From NCBI GenBank assembly GCA_965283955.1, contig CBDIQW010000001.1, positions 1,240,001 through 1,304,000 on the forward strand: a stretch of DNA of 64,000 nucleotides, in the 5' to 3' direction. The notes below the pieces were generated by a model, which had not been told where the DNA came from, searched no databases, and was given only the letters and a program-made list of their open reading frames with translations. The stretch's first letter is position 1, and each line of letters begins with the position of its first letter. Both the position numbers and the translations under genes were made by a program. This DNA is from Emticicia sp965283955. GTDB taxonomy: Bacteria > Bacteroidota > Bacteroidia > Cytophagales > Spirosomataceae. Below are positions 52,508 through 62,493 of the stretch, in pieces.

Positions 52508-53755
52508 TTAGAAACTTATACCGTAAGCCTCTTGGTGATCAGGATGAGCAATTTTGATGAGTTCTTTGGCTCGTTCTACCAAGTTTTTGCCGAATAAATA
52601 AGCAATTCCAAATTCTGTTACTACATAATGTACATTCGCCCGAGTGGTCACTACGCCCGCTCCCTCCTTCAAATGTGAAACAATTTTTGACATTCCTTTT
52701 GAAGTGGCATTTAGAGCAATGATTGGCTTCCCTCCTTCCGACAATGCCGCACCTCTGATAAAATCCATTTGTCCACCCACACCCGAATACATATTGTAGC
52801 CAATACTATCGGCACAAACTTGGCCAGTAATATCAATTTCGATGGCACTATTAATAGCAGTAACTTTTGGATTTTGCCGAATAATCGAAGTATCGTTTAC
52901 GTAATCAACCCGCATCATTGTCACAAGCGGATTGTCATCAACAAAATCATAGAGTTTCCTTGAACCACACAAAAACGTAGAAACAATTTTCCCTCGATTA
53001 CGCTTTTTGTATTTTCCTGTAATAATACCTCTCTCGACCAAAGGAATGATGCCATCAGAAAACATTTCGGTGTGAATACCTAAATCTTTGTGGTTATTGA
53101 GAGCAGCCAGAACTGCATTCGGAATACTACCAATTCCCATTTGGAGTGTTGCACCATCTTCTACCAATGAAGCTACATGACTTCCGATTTTTTTATGTTC
53201 ATCAGTAGGTTCGCCCCACGAAACTTCGTGCAATGGCTCATCAAAAGGCACAAAATAATTGATTCGACTTGTGTGAATTTGAGCATCACCGAGAGTACGA
53301 GGTACAAATTTATTTATCTGAGCAATAACCACATCAGCCGAATCGATGGCCGCCAAAGTTGCATCAACCGATGTGCCGAGCGAGCAAAAACCGCTTTTAT
53401 CAGGTGTAGAAACTGAGATTAGTGCAATATTCAGCTTAATGATGTTTTGTGTGAAAAGTTTAGGGATTTCGGAAAGAAAAACTGGGATATAGCTTCCTCG
53501 ACCTTCGGCAATGGCTTTTCGGGTGTTTTTAGCAATAAAAAAAGCGTTGGTATGAAAAACCTCAGCATACTCTGGATTTGTATAAGGAGCTTCTCCTTCG
53601 GTGTGTAGGTGATAAATTTCAATTCCTTTCAAAGAATCAGCACGAGCAACTAAAGCATTCACCAAATGGTGTGGTACAGCCGAAACACTATGAATAAATA
53701 TTTTATCGCCTGATTTTACAGTTTCGAGGGCTTTTTGGGCAGTTGTGACTAACAT
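52508..53755 (-). CDS. Acetyl-CoA hydrolase/CoA-transferase family enzyme
   Basis: 415 aa from the ATG at 53755; a TTG at 53791 lies in the promoter-like region. FIHSVSAVPHHLVNALVARA, GASLQMGIGSIPNAVLAAL-like (here ATLQMGIGSIPNAV), and SGVGGQMDFIRGAALSEGGKPI are the 4-hydroxybutyrate/acetate CoA-transferase hallmarks, with EMFSDGIIPL. It moves CoA between acyl groups. Substrate (acetate, butyrate or succinate) not resolved. Confidence 0.87.
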   Translation of the reverse strand: MLVTTAQKALETVKSGDKIFIHSVSAVPHHLVNALVARADSLKGIEIYHLHTEGEAPYTNPEYAEVFHTNAFFIAKNTRKAIAEGRGSYIPVFLSEIPKLFTQNIIKLNIALISVSTPDKSGFCSLGTSVDATLAAIDSADVVIAQINKFVPRTLGDAQIHTSRINYFVPFDEPLHEVSWGEPTDEHKKIGSHVASLVEDGATLQMGIGSIPNAVLAALNNHKDLGIHTEMFSDGIIPLVERGIITGKYKKRNRGKIVSTFLCGSRKLYDFVDDNPLVTMMRVDYVNDTSIIRQNPKVTAINSAIEIDITGQVCADSIGYNMYSGVGGQMDFIRGAALSEGGKPIIALNATSKGMSKIVSHLKEGAGVVTTRANVHYVVTEFGIAYLFGKNLVERAKELIKIAHPDHQEAYGISF

Positions 53756-53984
53756 AAGTTTTTTAATTTTGTGCAAAAGAAGCCTTTTCAAGACTTGAAA
53801 TACATGACCAATATCATATCCTTAAACGTTGATTCTCAACTTTTATTTATCCGAAAAAACGCTGTTATATTATCATTAAATTTTAAAAATAAATATAAAA
53901 ATAATTATATTTACAAAAATAAACTAAACAGCTAATAATGGCGTTTAGGCTTTATAATCACTTATAACAAATCTTTTACTTTCA

Positions 53985-54344
53985 ATGAAAAAACTTTCTC
54001 TATTATTAATCTTGGGCATTTTTGCCTTTAGTTTTGATGTTTCGGCACAAACTACTTCCACAACAACAGCAATTGATACAGTTGCAGCCAAAGCTTACGT
54101 TGGTAAATATAAGGTAAAAGAAGGGCCTTTTGAAGAATTAATTGTAAGTATTCAGAATGGTCAACTTTTTGGTGAAGCAGTTGGCCAAGGCTCAGCAGTA
54201 CTTGCTCCGACCAAAGAGGCTGATATTTTTGAAGTCGTAGGTTATGATGGGAAAATCGAATTTGTAAGAAATGACTCTAAGATAGTGATTAAAGCCAAAC
54301 TTTCGATACAAGGCAATGTGATTGAGAGTGAAAGACAACCTTAG
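53985..54344 (+). CDS. Exported small beta protein, DUF3471-like (119 aa)
   Basis: Signal peptide MKKLSLLLILGIFAFSFDVSAQ, a Thr-rich linker, then the DUF3471-like barrel (YVGKYKVKEGPFEELIVSI...GQLFGEAVGQGSA). Such domains are usually found attached to beta-lactamase-like enzymes; here it stands alone. Role unknown. A perfect terminator follows. Confidence 0.72.
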   Translation: MKKLSLLLILGIFAFSFDVSAQTTSTTTAIDTVAAKAYVGKYKVKEGPFEELIVSIQNGQLFGEAVGQGSAVLAPTKEADIFEVVGYDGKIEFVRNDSKIVIKAKLSIQGNVIESERQP

Positions 54345-54356
54345 GTTTTCTACACA

Positions 54357-54395
54357 AAAAATCCCCATTTTGAAATTTTCAAAATGGGGATTTTT
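54357..54395. terminator. Bidirectional terminator before rodA
   Basis: AAAAATCCCCATTTTG pairs with CAAAATGGGGATTTTT (7-nt loop), for two convergent genes. Confidence 0.92.
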
Positions 54396-54419
54396 ATAAT
54401 GTCACTTTTCTAAATAATG

Positions 54420-55697
54420 TTATACTTTATAACTGCGGTGAGCATCTAATTTCAAAAATATAAATAATAAAATCGTAAACGACCATAACGAAGAACCACC
54501 ATAGCTCAAGAATGGCAAAGGAATACCAATTACGGGCATTAGTCCAATGGTCATACCGATATTAACCAATAAGTGAAAAAATAAGATTGATGCTACACAA
54601 TAACCATAAATTCGGGAGAATTTACTACGTTGTTTTTCAGCTAAATTGATGATTCTATTGAGTAAAGCTGCAAAAAATAAAATAACTATTACGCTTCCAA
54701 GAAAGCCCCATTCTTCGCCAACTGTACAGAAAATAAAGTCAGTCGATTGCTCAGGGACAAAGTCGAATTTAGTTTGTGTTCCTTGTAAATAACCTTTTCC
54801 GATAATTCCACCCGAACTAATCGCTACCCTCGATTGTGTGACGTTCCAGCCAGCACCAAGTGGGTCGGAGTCTGGATTTACGAGTACCTGAATACGTTTT
54901 TGTTGGTGTGGTTGAAGTACATTTGTTGTAAAAAACTTCACACCAAATACAAACGCCGACGCAATGACAAATACACCACCGAGGCGAACAAGATTTTGAC
55001 GGGTGCGTTCGTAGCGTTTCAAGAACATATACCAAAATAAGCCACAAGCCACAGCCAAGCCAGCCACCACATAAAATTTATTGAAGAATAAAACTAACAC
55101 GAAAAGAATTGCCAAAGCAATACCCAATGCAGGATAAATACCAGGAAGACCTTCACGATAAAAAACTGCAATAAAAGCGGCAAAGGTCAAAGCCGAACCA
55201 GTTTCTTTCTGTAAAATAATAATAATTGGTGGCACAAAAACCAATAAACCCGCTAAGATAGCATCTCTAACTTTCGAGATGTTTATCCCTTGTGTACTCA
55301 GAAATCTCGCCAGTGCCAAAGCCGTAAAAATTTTGGAAAATTCGGCGGGTTGCAATGAAAACGTGCTACCCAGTTTTATCCAAGACCTCGAACCCTTAAT
55401 TTCGGTAGCCAAAAATATAGTGGCAATCAATAATAAGATTACAAAACCATAAAATATATAAGCAAAAGAGTCATAAACTTTGTAATCAACAAAAAGAATG
55501 ATGAGAATCAAAACAAATGTCGATGAAATAAAAAGTAGCTGCTTTCCTGCATTATGCGATGTAGAAAAGATTGTAATAGGGTTTTCTGGATTATATACAG
55601 CCGCATAAATATTTAGCCAACCAAAAAACACGAGTGCCGCATAAAGCCAAACTGTTGTCCAGTCAATTCCTTCTCGAATATCAATTTCACGTGCCAT
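54420..55697 (-). CDS. rodA: Rod-shape SEDS glycosyltransferase RodA
   Basis: 425 aa, about ten membrane helices: ATEIKGSRSWIKLG, PAEFSKIFTALALARF, GWNVTQSRVAISSGGIIGKG and MPVIGIPLPFLSYGGSS. It polymerises peptidoglycan with PBP2 during elongation. The gene begins 1 nt after the mrdA stop, so the two form one transcript. Confidence 0.95.
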   Translation of the reverse strand: MAREIDIREGIDWTTVWLYAALVFFGWLNIYAAVYNPENPITIFSTSHNAGKQLLFISSTFVLILIILFVDYKVYDSFAYIFYGFVILLLIATIFLATEIKGSRSWIKLGSTFSLQPAEFSKIFTALALARFLSTQGINISKVRDAILAGLLVFVPPIIIILQKETGSALTFAAFIAVFYREGLPGIYPALGIALAILFVLVLFFNKFYVVAGLAVACGLFWYMFLKRYERTRQNLVRLGGVFVIASAFVFGVKFFTTNVLQPHQQKRIQVLVNPDSDPLGAGWNVTQSRVAISSGGIIGKGYLQGTQTKFDFVPEQSTDFIFCTVGEEWGFLGSVIVILFFAALLNRIINLAEKQRSKFSRIYGYCVASILFFHLLVNIGMTIGLMPVIGIPLPFLSYGGSSLWSFTILLFIFLKLDAHRSYKV

Positions 55698-55698
55698 A

Positions 55699-57684
55699 CT
55701 ACTTGGTTTTATTTAGATTTTCTTCCTTTGGTTTGATAAATGTTGTTTTTACTGGTTTTTCTGCTTCTTTTTTAGACTTAGTTGGAGCAACAGGTGCAGC
55801 AGGAGTTGACTTACTGGTTGACTCAGGCGTAAGCACTGGAATTGGTTTTGCCGCAGCCCCAGCCGCCATTGCTTCAACTGTCTTGATGCTTGTAGTTATC
55901 ATACGCTCTTTAAGAGCGGTGCGTTCAATCCTACGCTTCAAATACTTCTCAATCATAAGAGTAGCAATCGGAGCTGCATACGAACCGCCCCATCCTGCAT
56001 TTTGAACCATTACGGCAATAGCAATTTTAGGGTTATAACGAGGAGCAAAAGCAATAAATACTGAGTTATCCTTACCTTTTTTATTTTGAGAAGTACCTGT
56101 TTTTCCACAAATTTCAATGCCTTCTACTATACCCGCTCCCCCTCCTACGGTTCCACGCTCAACGGCGTCTTGCATACCGCCAATGATTGCTTCAAAGTGT
56201 CGAGGGTCGATGTCAGTGCGGTGTACCTGACGATGCTCAGGCAACACACCTTTTCCGTTCTGCCCAACTCCACGCACTAAATGTGGCGTTACCCAGTAGC
56301 CTCTATTGGCGATTGTAGCTGCTAAATTGGCCATTTTGAGCATATTTACCGAAATTTCACCCTCTCCAATACTTAAAGAGTAAATATTAGAGAATTTCCA
56401 TTGCTGCGAACCATAACGCTTGTCATAATATTTTACATTTGGCAGCAAACCCGATGATTCTGACGGTAAGTCAATACCAAGTTTTTGTCCGTAGCCAAAC
56501 TTCTCAACCATATCATGCCATTTCGAGAGCATAATCGGAGCGGCCTTAAACGGATTGGTTTCAGGAGTTTCCGACATCGTTTTGCGGAACACATGATAAA
56601 AATAAGGATTACAAGAAAAACGTACCGCATTGTGTAAATCGCCCGAGGGGTGACGGTGGCATTTTACAGGAGCGCTACCACAAACAAATACAGTTTGCGA
56701 AGTAATTGACCCTAATTGTAGGCCAACCAAAGCTTGAACCAATTTAAAGGTTGAGCCTGGACGGAAGAAACCAGTAGCCACACGGTCGTTGAGCGGTTTA
56801 TCAGGGTTTCGGTAAAGTTCTTTAAAATATTTACTAAACTGTTTACCCGAAAGCATATTTGGGTCATAATATGGATAAGAACCCATCGCCAAAATCTCGC
56901 CAGTTCGTGGTTCAATTGCTACGGCACAACCTGTTTTTCCTTGAAAAAGGCTATCAGCCAGTTGCTGCACTTCTACATCAACCGTTGTGTAAAGGTTTTT
57001 TCCAATAACAGCAAGCGTATCATATTCACCATTTGAATACGACCCTTTGTTTTCTCCGTGAACATTCATCATCGTAAACTTCACTCCTCGTCGTCCTCGA
57101 AGGTCCATTTCGTATTGCTTTTCGAGGCCAGTGATTCCGATATAATCGCCACTTCTATAATATTCTACTTCTTGTGCTTCATAAGCCTTCTTACTAATCT
57201 CACCGATATATCCCAAAGCATTGGCCATTGTGCGTGCTGGATACGTTCGGAAGAACGAAAGCTCAAATGTAAAACCTGGGAAACTCACCATCGCATCGGC
57301 TACACGAGCATAATCTTCCTTCGATAATTGTCGGAGAAACAAAGTAGCACGATTCCGAGAATAACTTTTCGCAATCGTCATGGTGCTATCAAAATAAGAG
57401 CGAGTGATATTGAACAATCGACAGAACGTGGTCGTGTCCATCTGTTTTACTTTATACGGCGTTACGTACATGTCATACACATCTACGTTTGCCACCAAAA
57501 GTTTACCGTTTCGGTCATAGATTTGACCTCGGAGAGGAATTTGCACCTCTTTCTTTAAGGCCCCAGTAGAGCCAATCGTGTGGTAGGTATCATCAATCAC
57601 CTGAAGGTAAAATAACCTTAGTGCATAAATGGTACAAACTAAAAAGAAAAAACTAAGAATGATTTGCTTTCTGTCTTGGAACAT
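55699..57684 (-). CDS. mrdA: Penicillin-binding protein 2, elongasome transpeptidase
   Basis: 661 aa. One N-terminal membrane helix (8-27), PBP dimerisation part with the R-rich RGQIYDRNG, active site STFK (Ser311), SCN (357-359) and KTG (528-530). The last 50 residues form an Ala/Pro/Lys-rich tail (about 610-661), which is not part of the enzyme. Works with RodA. mreB/C/D are not in this window, so the pair is separated from them on at least this side. Confidence 0.95.
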   Translation of the reverse strand: MFQDRKQIILSFFFLVCTIYALRLFYLQVIDDTYHTIGSTGALKKEVQIPLRGQIYDRNGKLLVANVDVYDMYVTPYKVKQMDTTTFCRLFNITRSYFDSTMTIAKSYSRNRATLFLRQLSKEDYARVADAMVSFPGFTFELSFFRTYPARTMANALGYIGEISKKAYEAQEVEYYRSGDYIGITGLEKQYEMDLRGRRGVKFTMMNVHGENKGSYSNGEYDTLAVIGKNLYTTVDVEVQQLADSLFQGKTGCAVAIEPRTGEILAMGSYPYYDPNMLSGKQFSKYFKELYRNPDKPLNDRVATGFFRPGSTFKLVQALVGLQLGSITSQTVFVCGSAPVKCHRHPSGDLHNAVRFSCNPYFYHVFRKTMSETPETNPFKAAPIMLSKWHDMVEKFGYGQKLGIDLPSESSGLLPNVKYYDKRYGSQQWKFSNIYSLSIGEGEISVNMLKMANLAATIANRGYWVTPHLVRGVGQNGKGVLPEHRQVHRTDIDPRHFEAIIGGMQDAVERGTVGGGAGIVEGIEICGKTGTSQNKKGKDNSVFIAFAPRYNPKIAIAVMVQNAGWGGSYAAPIATLMIEKYLKRRIERTALKERMITTSIKTVEAMAAGAAAKPIPVLTPESTSKSTPAAPVAPTKSKKEAEKPVKTTFIKPKEENLNKTK

Positions 57685-57987
57685 TCTACTTATAAAATCT
57701 ATTGGGTTTTGGCTAAAATATAGGTCACAGCAATTAATCTTTAGCTCATAAACGATATTGGCTTACACAATGAAGCTAAATACTAATCGCTACTGACTAA
57801 CAGGTACTATTATAATCGGGTGCGTTTTTTATTTCGTCAAACAAAGTTCTTGAAAAATCAACAGATTTCTGCATATATTGCCTAAGAAAATTTGTTTTTT
57901 TTACAAAAACGATTTTTCTGAAATAAGATTGAAATTATTTTAAGTATTTATGCGAATTTTGTGGGAAAATTTCAAGAATTCATTCAA

Positions 57988-58392
57988 ATGTTTTATACTT
58001 TAGAAGATTTAGGGCAAATTTCTCATCAGGTAATTGAAGCCGCAAAAGGCCGAAATATCTGGATTTTTGAGGGAGAAATGGGGGCAGGAAAAACAACTTT
58101 GATAAAAGCGATTTGTCAGCAACTTGGCGTAATAGGAAACATTCAAAGTCCTACTTTTTCAATAGTCAATGAGTATTTATCATCAACGGGCGAAACCATC
58201 TATCACTTTGATTTTTACCGTCTAAAAAACGAAACCGAAGCACTTGATTTTGGCGTAGAAGAATACTTTGATTCGGGCAATATTTGCTTACTCGAATGGG
58301 CCGAAAAAGTAGAATCTCTGTTACCAAATAATTGTTTTAAGATCAAAATAAGTCTGACTGACGATTTAGGTAGAAATATAGAATTTAGTTAG
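57988..58392 (+). CDS. tsaE: tRNA threonylcarbamoyladenosine biosynthesis ATPase TsaE
   Basis: 134 aa from the ATG at 57988 (a GTG at 57961 sits in a -7-like GAATTTTG box). Walker A EGEMGAGKTT (28-37), QSPTFSIVNEY and the YHFDFYRL and LLEWAEKVE blocks identify it. It supports TsaB/TsaD in making t6A on tRNAs. ald follows, a pairing that I recall being common in this phylum. Confidence 0.94.
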   Translation: MFYTLEDLGQISHQVIEAAKGRNIWIFEGEMGAGKTTLIKAICQQLGVIGNIQSPTFSIVNEYLSSTGETIYHFDFYRLKNETEALDFGVEEYFDSGNICLLEWAEKVESLLPNNCFKIKISLTDDLGRNIEFS

Positions 58393-58497
58393 AATACCAG
58401 TTTTCAGTAACCAGTTCACCCGTAACCGCACAGCAGCGGCGTACCGTGGGCAGCCCCGCAGTTTCCCAATAACCAGTTAACCAGTAACAAGTCCCCA
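58393..58497. repeat. Intergenic element with AACCAGT repeats around a GC-rich core
   Basis: Direct repeats of AACCAGT (left CAGTAACCAGTT, right AACCAGTTAACCAGTAAC) flank a GC-rich core GCAGCGGCGTACC...GCAGCCCCGC. About 105 bp, between tsaE and ald. Confidence 0.6.
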
Positions 58498-58501
58498 AAC
58501 A

Positions 58502-59719
58502 ATGACAGGACAATCTATATCAGAATTAGCACAGCAATCGGTTCTTTACCCACAGGAGTCGCCAGAGATGATAAAAAAAGGCAGAAAAAGCCTTTTTATT
58601 GGACTTCCACGTGAAGTTTCGTTGCAGGAAAATCGTATTGCACTCACACCCGAATCAGTCACGTTATTGGTCAGAAACGGTCACGAGGTAATTATTGAGA
58701 AAGGTGCTGGAGAAGGGGCGAAATTCTCTGACAATGATTATAGCGAAGCTGGTGCAAGGATTGTTTATAGCCCTAAAGAAGTTTTTGAAGCCGATTTGAT
58801 TGTAAAAATTGAACCTTTGGTTGAGGCCGAAATGGCTTATTTGAAAACTGGTCAAACCGTTATCTCTACGCTTAATGTTCCGAATCTTTCTCGCTCATAC
58901 TTTGAGCAACTCAACGAAAAGCGAGTGACAGGTATCGGTTTTGAACTGATTCAGGATAAAGTGGGTAATTATCCAATTATCAGAACGATGAGCGAGATTG
59001 CAGGAAGTACGGTTATGCTTATTGCTGCTGAATATCTGAGTAGTGTTCATGATGGTCGTGGAATGATTTTGGGTGGAATTACGGGCGTACCACCAACAAA
59101 AATTGTGATTATCGGAGCAGGAACTGTCGGTGAATACGCCGCCCGAACAGCTCTTGGATTAGGAGCAGAAATCAAAGTTTTCGACCAGCATATTTACCGA
59201 CTTCAACGCTTAAAATACGCAGTGGGACAGCACATTTATACGTCAATTATTGATTCTGATACATTGGGAGATGCTCTTTCTCGTGCCGATGTTGTAATTG
59301 GAGCAATGCGTGCTGAAGATGGCGTTGCTCCGATTGTTGTGACCGAAGAAATGGTTTCAAAAATGAACTCCAATTCTATAATTATTGATGTGTCGATTGA
59401 TCAAGGTGGTTGCTTTGAAACTTCCGAAATGACAACGCACAAACACCCAACTTTCCAAAAATATGGTATTACGCACTATTGCGTACCAAATATTGCATCA
59501 AGGGTGGCTCACACAGCAAGTATTGCTCTAAGTAATGTCTTTACGCCATTTTTATTAAAAACTGGTCATATTGGTGGAATAGAAGATATGATTTTTGCCA
59601 AACAATGGTTTACAAAAGGTGTTTATTGCTTTAAAGGTAGCTTGACAAACCTTTCGATTGCCCAACGTTTCAATCTTAGATATAAAGATTTGAGTTTGCT
59701 AATCGCAGCACGAATGTGA
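58502..59719 (+). CDS. ald: Alanine dehydrogenase
   Basis: 405 aa. GLPREVSLQENRIALTPESV, the nucleotide fold VVIIGAGTVGEYAAR (IGAGTVG), IDVSIDQGGC and CVPNIASRVAHTAS match Ald and the transhydrogenase alpha family. It converts L-alanine to pyruvate and ammonia with NAD+. Start ATG at 58502, with a 30-residue N-terminal extension before the usual start. Confidence 0.92.
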   Translation: MTGQSISELAQQSVLYPQESPEMIKKGRKSLFIGLPREVSLQENRIALTPESVTLLVRNGHEVIIEKGAGEGAKFSDNDYSEAGARIVYSPKEVFEADLIVKIEPLVEAEMAYLKTGQTVISTLNVPNLSRSYFEQLNEKRVTGIGFELIQDKVGNYPIIRTMSEIAGSTVMLIAAEYLSSVHDGRGMILGGITGVPPTKIVIIGAGTVGEYAARTALGLGAEIKVFDQHIYRLQRLKYAVGQHIYTSIIDSDTLGDALSRADVVIGAMRAEDGVAPIVVTEEMVSKMNSNSIIIDVSIDQGGCFETSEMTTHKHPTFQKYGITHYCVPNIASRVAHTASIALSNVFTPFLLKTGHIGGIEDMIFAKQWFTKGVYCFKGSLTNLSIAQRFNLRYKDLSLLIAARM

Positions 59720-59793
59720 GGAGAATGACGATTGACGAATGTTTCAATTTACGAATGGTTCTTCGCTCGATGATAGTTCTTTTTACACAAAAA

Positions 59794-59837
59794 CTTTTCA
59801 GAAAGAGAAAGTCAAGAAACTTTTTCTTTCTGAAAAG
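59794..59837. terminator. Bidirectional terminator between ald and nhaA
   Basis: CTTTTCAGAAAGAGAAAGT pairs with ACTTTTTCTTTCTGAAAAG (19 bp, one mismatch), between two convergent genes. Confidence 0.85.
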
Positions 59838-59841
59838 CATT

Positions 59842-61014
59842 TTATTCAACTTCCGTAACTTCATTTTTCAGTGTAAATTTCAAATAGAAATATCCCAACA
59901 TTCCTGCAAGCAATGAAGCCGTTAGAATCATAAATTTGGCATTATTGATGACTGTTTCGTTTTCAAAAGCCAGTAATGTAATAAATATCGACATTGTGAA
60001 GCCAATTCCTCCTAAAAATCCTGCTCCGATGATAGATTTCCAATCTAAATCGAAAGGAAGTTTACAAATTCCCAGCGAAACTACCGTAAAACTTATTAGG
60101 AAAATGCCCAAAGGTTTCCCAACAATAAGTCCAAACGCAATTCCCAAGCTATAATTTTGGGTTAGCGTTTCTACAATATTTCCATCAATTGCAATGGCAG
60201 TATTTGCCAACGCAAAAAGTGGGAGTATGATGAATGCCACAGGCCGATGAAGAAAATGCTGCAAAATATACGAAGTTGATTTTTCATCGCCATTACCAAA
60301 AGGAATCGCAAAAGCCAATAAAACGCCCGTAATCGTAGCATGAACGCCCGAATTGAGCATAAAATACCACATCACAACTCCACCCAGCAAATACGGAATC
60401 AGATTTCGTACTTTTAGGCGATTAAAGATTAAAAGCAACGCAAAAATTCCGAGAGCGATGAAAAGATTCATCCAAAGAATGGTTTTGGTATAAAAAATCG
60501 CAATCACGAAAATTGCTCCTAAATCGTCAATAACAGCGAGTGCTGTTAGGAAAACCTTGAGCGAAGTTGGCACTTTATTTCCCAGTAACGACAAAATTCC
60601 GAGTGCAAAAGCAATGTCTGTGGCCATCGGAATACCGATTCCAGCCTGCCCCTTTGTGCCATAAGTAAGCAATAAAAATAATCCAGCGGGCAGCAACATT
60701 CCGCCAATTGCCGCAAAAATCGGTAATAAAGCATCTTTTATATTCGATAATTCGCCTTGATAAATTTCACGTTCGAGTTCTAAGCCAATCAACAAAAAGA
60801 AGATTGTCATTAGTCCATCATTTATCCAATGAGAGATGCCATGACCCGCAAAATCAGTGTGCCAAAAATGTTCGTAGCTACTCGACCAAGTCGAATTAGC
60901 AATCAATAACGAAACCGCCGTACAGGCAATTAATGTGAGTCCGCCCGACTTTTCGCTTTCAAAAAAATCCTTAAATAACTTCGTCGGTTTTAGTTTCTTC
61001 AGTGTGTTTTTCAT
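59842..61014 (-). CDS. nhaA: Na+/H+ antiporter NhaA
   Basis: 390 aa, about 12 helices. HGISHWINDGLMTIFFLLIGLELEREI, PMATDIAFALGILSLLG with the two transport Asp residues, ALAVIDDLGAIFVIAIFY and GFLGGIGFTMSIFITLLAF are all NhaA hallmarks. It exchanges Na+ for protons. Overlaps the end of the upstream antiporter gene by 44 nt once that is corrected. Confidence 0.96.
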   Translation of the reverse strand: MKNTLKKLKPTKLFKDFFESEKSGGLTLIACTAVSLLIANSTWSSSYEHFWHTDFAGHGISHWINDGLMTIFFLLIGLELEREIYQGELSNIKDALLPIFAAIGGMLLPAGLFLLLTYGTKGQAGIGIPMATDIAFALGILSLLGNKVPTSLKVFLTALAVIDDLGAIFVIAIFYTKTILWMNLFIALGIFALLLIFNRLKVRNLIPYLLGGVVMWYFMLNSGVHATITGVLLAFAIPFGNGDEKSTSYILQHFLHRPVAFIILPLFALANTAIAIDGNIVETLTQNYSLGIAFGLIVGKPLGIFLISFTVVSLGICKLPFDLDWKSIIGAGFLGGIGFTMSIFITLLAFENETVINNAKFMILTASLLAGMLGYFYLKFTLKNEVTEVE

Positions 61015-62174
61015 TTTCTTTAGTTTTCATCAGACCGAACATCATTACGAGTGCGGTTAGAATTATGACTTGAATAATTAATGATTTATTGGACAAATCT
61101 ATGGTTTGACCGAGTGGAATCGACAAAAACAACAAGATTGTAATTAGTCACGACTAGTTCACAAATAAAATTGGCAGGAATTCGTATTTTACAAACCTGC
61201 CAAAAGTCCAGCTCTTAACAAATAAATGCCAGCCGTGATAAGAATCGCCCACAGAATTGTATCAATGTTCAGAATTTCGGCAGTTTCTATTAAAAAACCA
61301 AACAATAAAAAGAATAAAGCACGAATCAAAAAGGCAATTTCGGTTGTCAATTCGCCAAACTTATGTACTTCTTTGTCAAGAATATCGGGCTGGAGTTTGT
61401 TAATAAGTTTGAAGCCTTTCAATTCATCAAGATTTCCCAAAAACAACCCAAAAAGCAAAATAAAAATCAATGCTGGTAAATGGTAGATTTTTGAAATGCT
61501 ATAAATCAAAACAATCAACAGAATAATCGGAACAAATTTTACATGATGCTTGATTCGGCTTAGTAAAAAGGCAAGTCCGAGTGTAGCCACAAACGAAACT
61601 ACGATGATTAGAGCTAATTCTAAAAGAAAATGCCAGACAGAATCTGAGCCAATATTATCGTTGAGTGTGATAAAGTTGAAGAAAATCACGCCATAAATAT
61701 CAGAAAGGCTACTTTCATAAGTGATAAACTCTCGGTTTCCAGAAGAAAGATTTTTTGCACTCGGAATAGCAATTGCACTGCTAATAATGGCAATTGGTAT
61801 GGCATTTGCCAAACCAATTTTGAACGAAACATTACCAAAATGCTGAAAAGCCCAAGCCAAAGCAAAACTAAACAACAGCATCGGAAAAAGTGCAACGATG
61901 GAAGACTTCCTAATCATAGGAAACTTAGATTTGTTTAGCTCTAATTCTAATGAACCTTCCAAGACGATCAGAATCAGACCAACAGTCCCAGAATAGGTAA
62001 AATAGAAGTTAAATTTGGCACTCGTAGCTCAAAAAAATCGACACCTTGCCGTACAATCCAACCCAAAACGAGCAGTAAAATAACCGATGGAATTTTGGTT
62101 TTGGCGGAAGTAATATCAAAAATATAGGCTAAAAGTAGTAGCGTACAGATTGTTATAATAATTGTTGTAGTCAT
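60971..62174 (-). CDS. Cation/proton antiporter (NhaP/CPA1 type), frame broken by several single-base indels
   Basis: Readable pieces: 62174-61974 (MTTTIIITICTLLLLAYIFD..., GLLV), 61962-61189 (EGSLELELNKSKFPMIRKS..., ALPIAIISSAIAIPSA-like) and, in other frames, KYEFLPILFV...RGLITILLFLSIPLGQ, then LIIQVIILTALVMMFGLMK to a stop at 60973-60971. Missing C near 61977, missing G near 61185, and an extra A plus a missing G near 61155-61165 join everything. RGLITILLF is the family signature near the C-terminus. About 400 aa, ten or more helices; exports Na+ or K+ for protons. Overlaps nhaA. Confidence 0.78.
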
Positions 62175-62222
62175 GCGTGTATGGGTTTTGGTAAGAAATA
62201 ATTATTTGCCTATCGCCACAAA

Positions 62223-62230
62223 CAAATATA
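62223..62230 (-). promoter_or_regulatory. -7 element for the antiporter operon
   Basis: Minus strand TATATTTG, about 49 nt before the ATG at 62174. No clear TTG partner. Confidence 0.45.
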
Positions 62231-62388
62231 GAAAAAATGAAGCATAATCTGATACTTTGAAAGCTATTATGTGTGCGAAAGTATTTACAGTTTGAACTAT
62301 ATCAACGAAAAAAGGCTTAGGAAAATTCTTTACTTTTATTGCAAAATGAATTAATCGTGAAAATTTGGGGTTAGAAGGTAACGGAATT
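62231..62388. other. Intergenic region, nothing recognised
   Basis: Between the divergent antiporter and 62494 genes (62175-62493) I see only the two promoters; no gene, repeat or RNA. Confidence 0.5.
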
Positions 62389-62419
62389 TTGACTTTATTT
62401 TTAGAACTAATTAACTTTG
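62389..62419 (+). promoter_or_regulatory. Promoter of the 134-aa gene
   Basis: TTG (62389-62391), 20 nt, TAACTTTG (62412-62419); leader about 70 nt to the ATG at 62494. Confidence 0.65.
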
Positions 62420-62493
62420 CAAAAGAATTACAAGGAGCCAATTAAAGCAACTATAAATCATTAATTATCAAGCATTTATAAACATAAAACAAT

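Noticed and set aside
62202..62441. 79-codon minus-strand frame between the antiporter and 62494 genes
   Set aside because: It crosses two consensus promoters and has no recognisable features.
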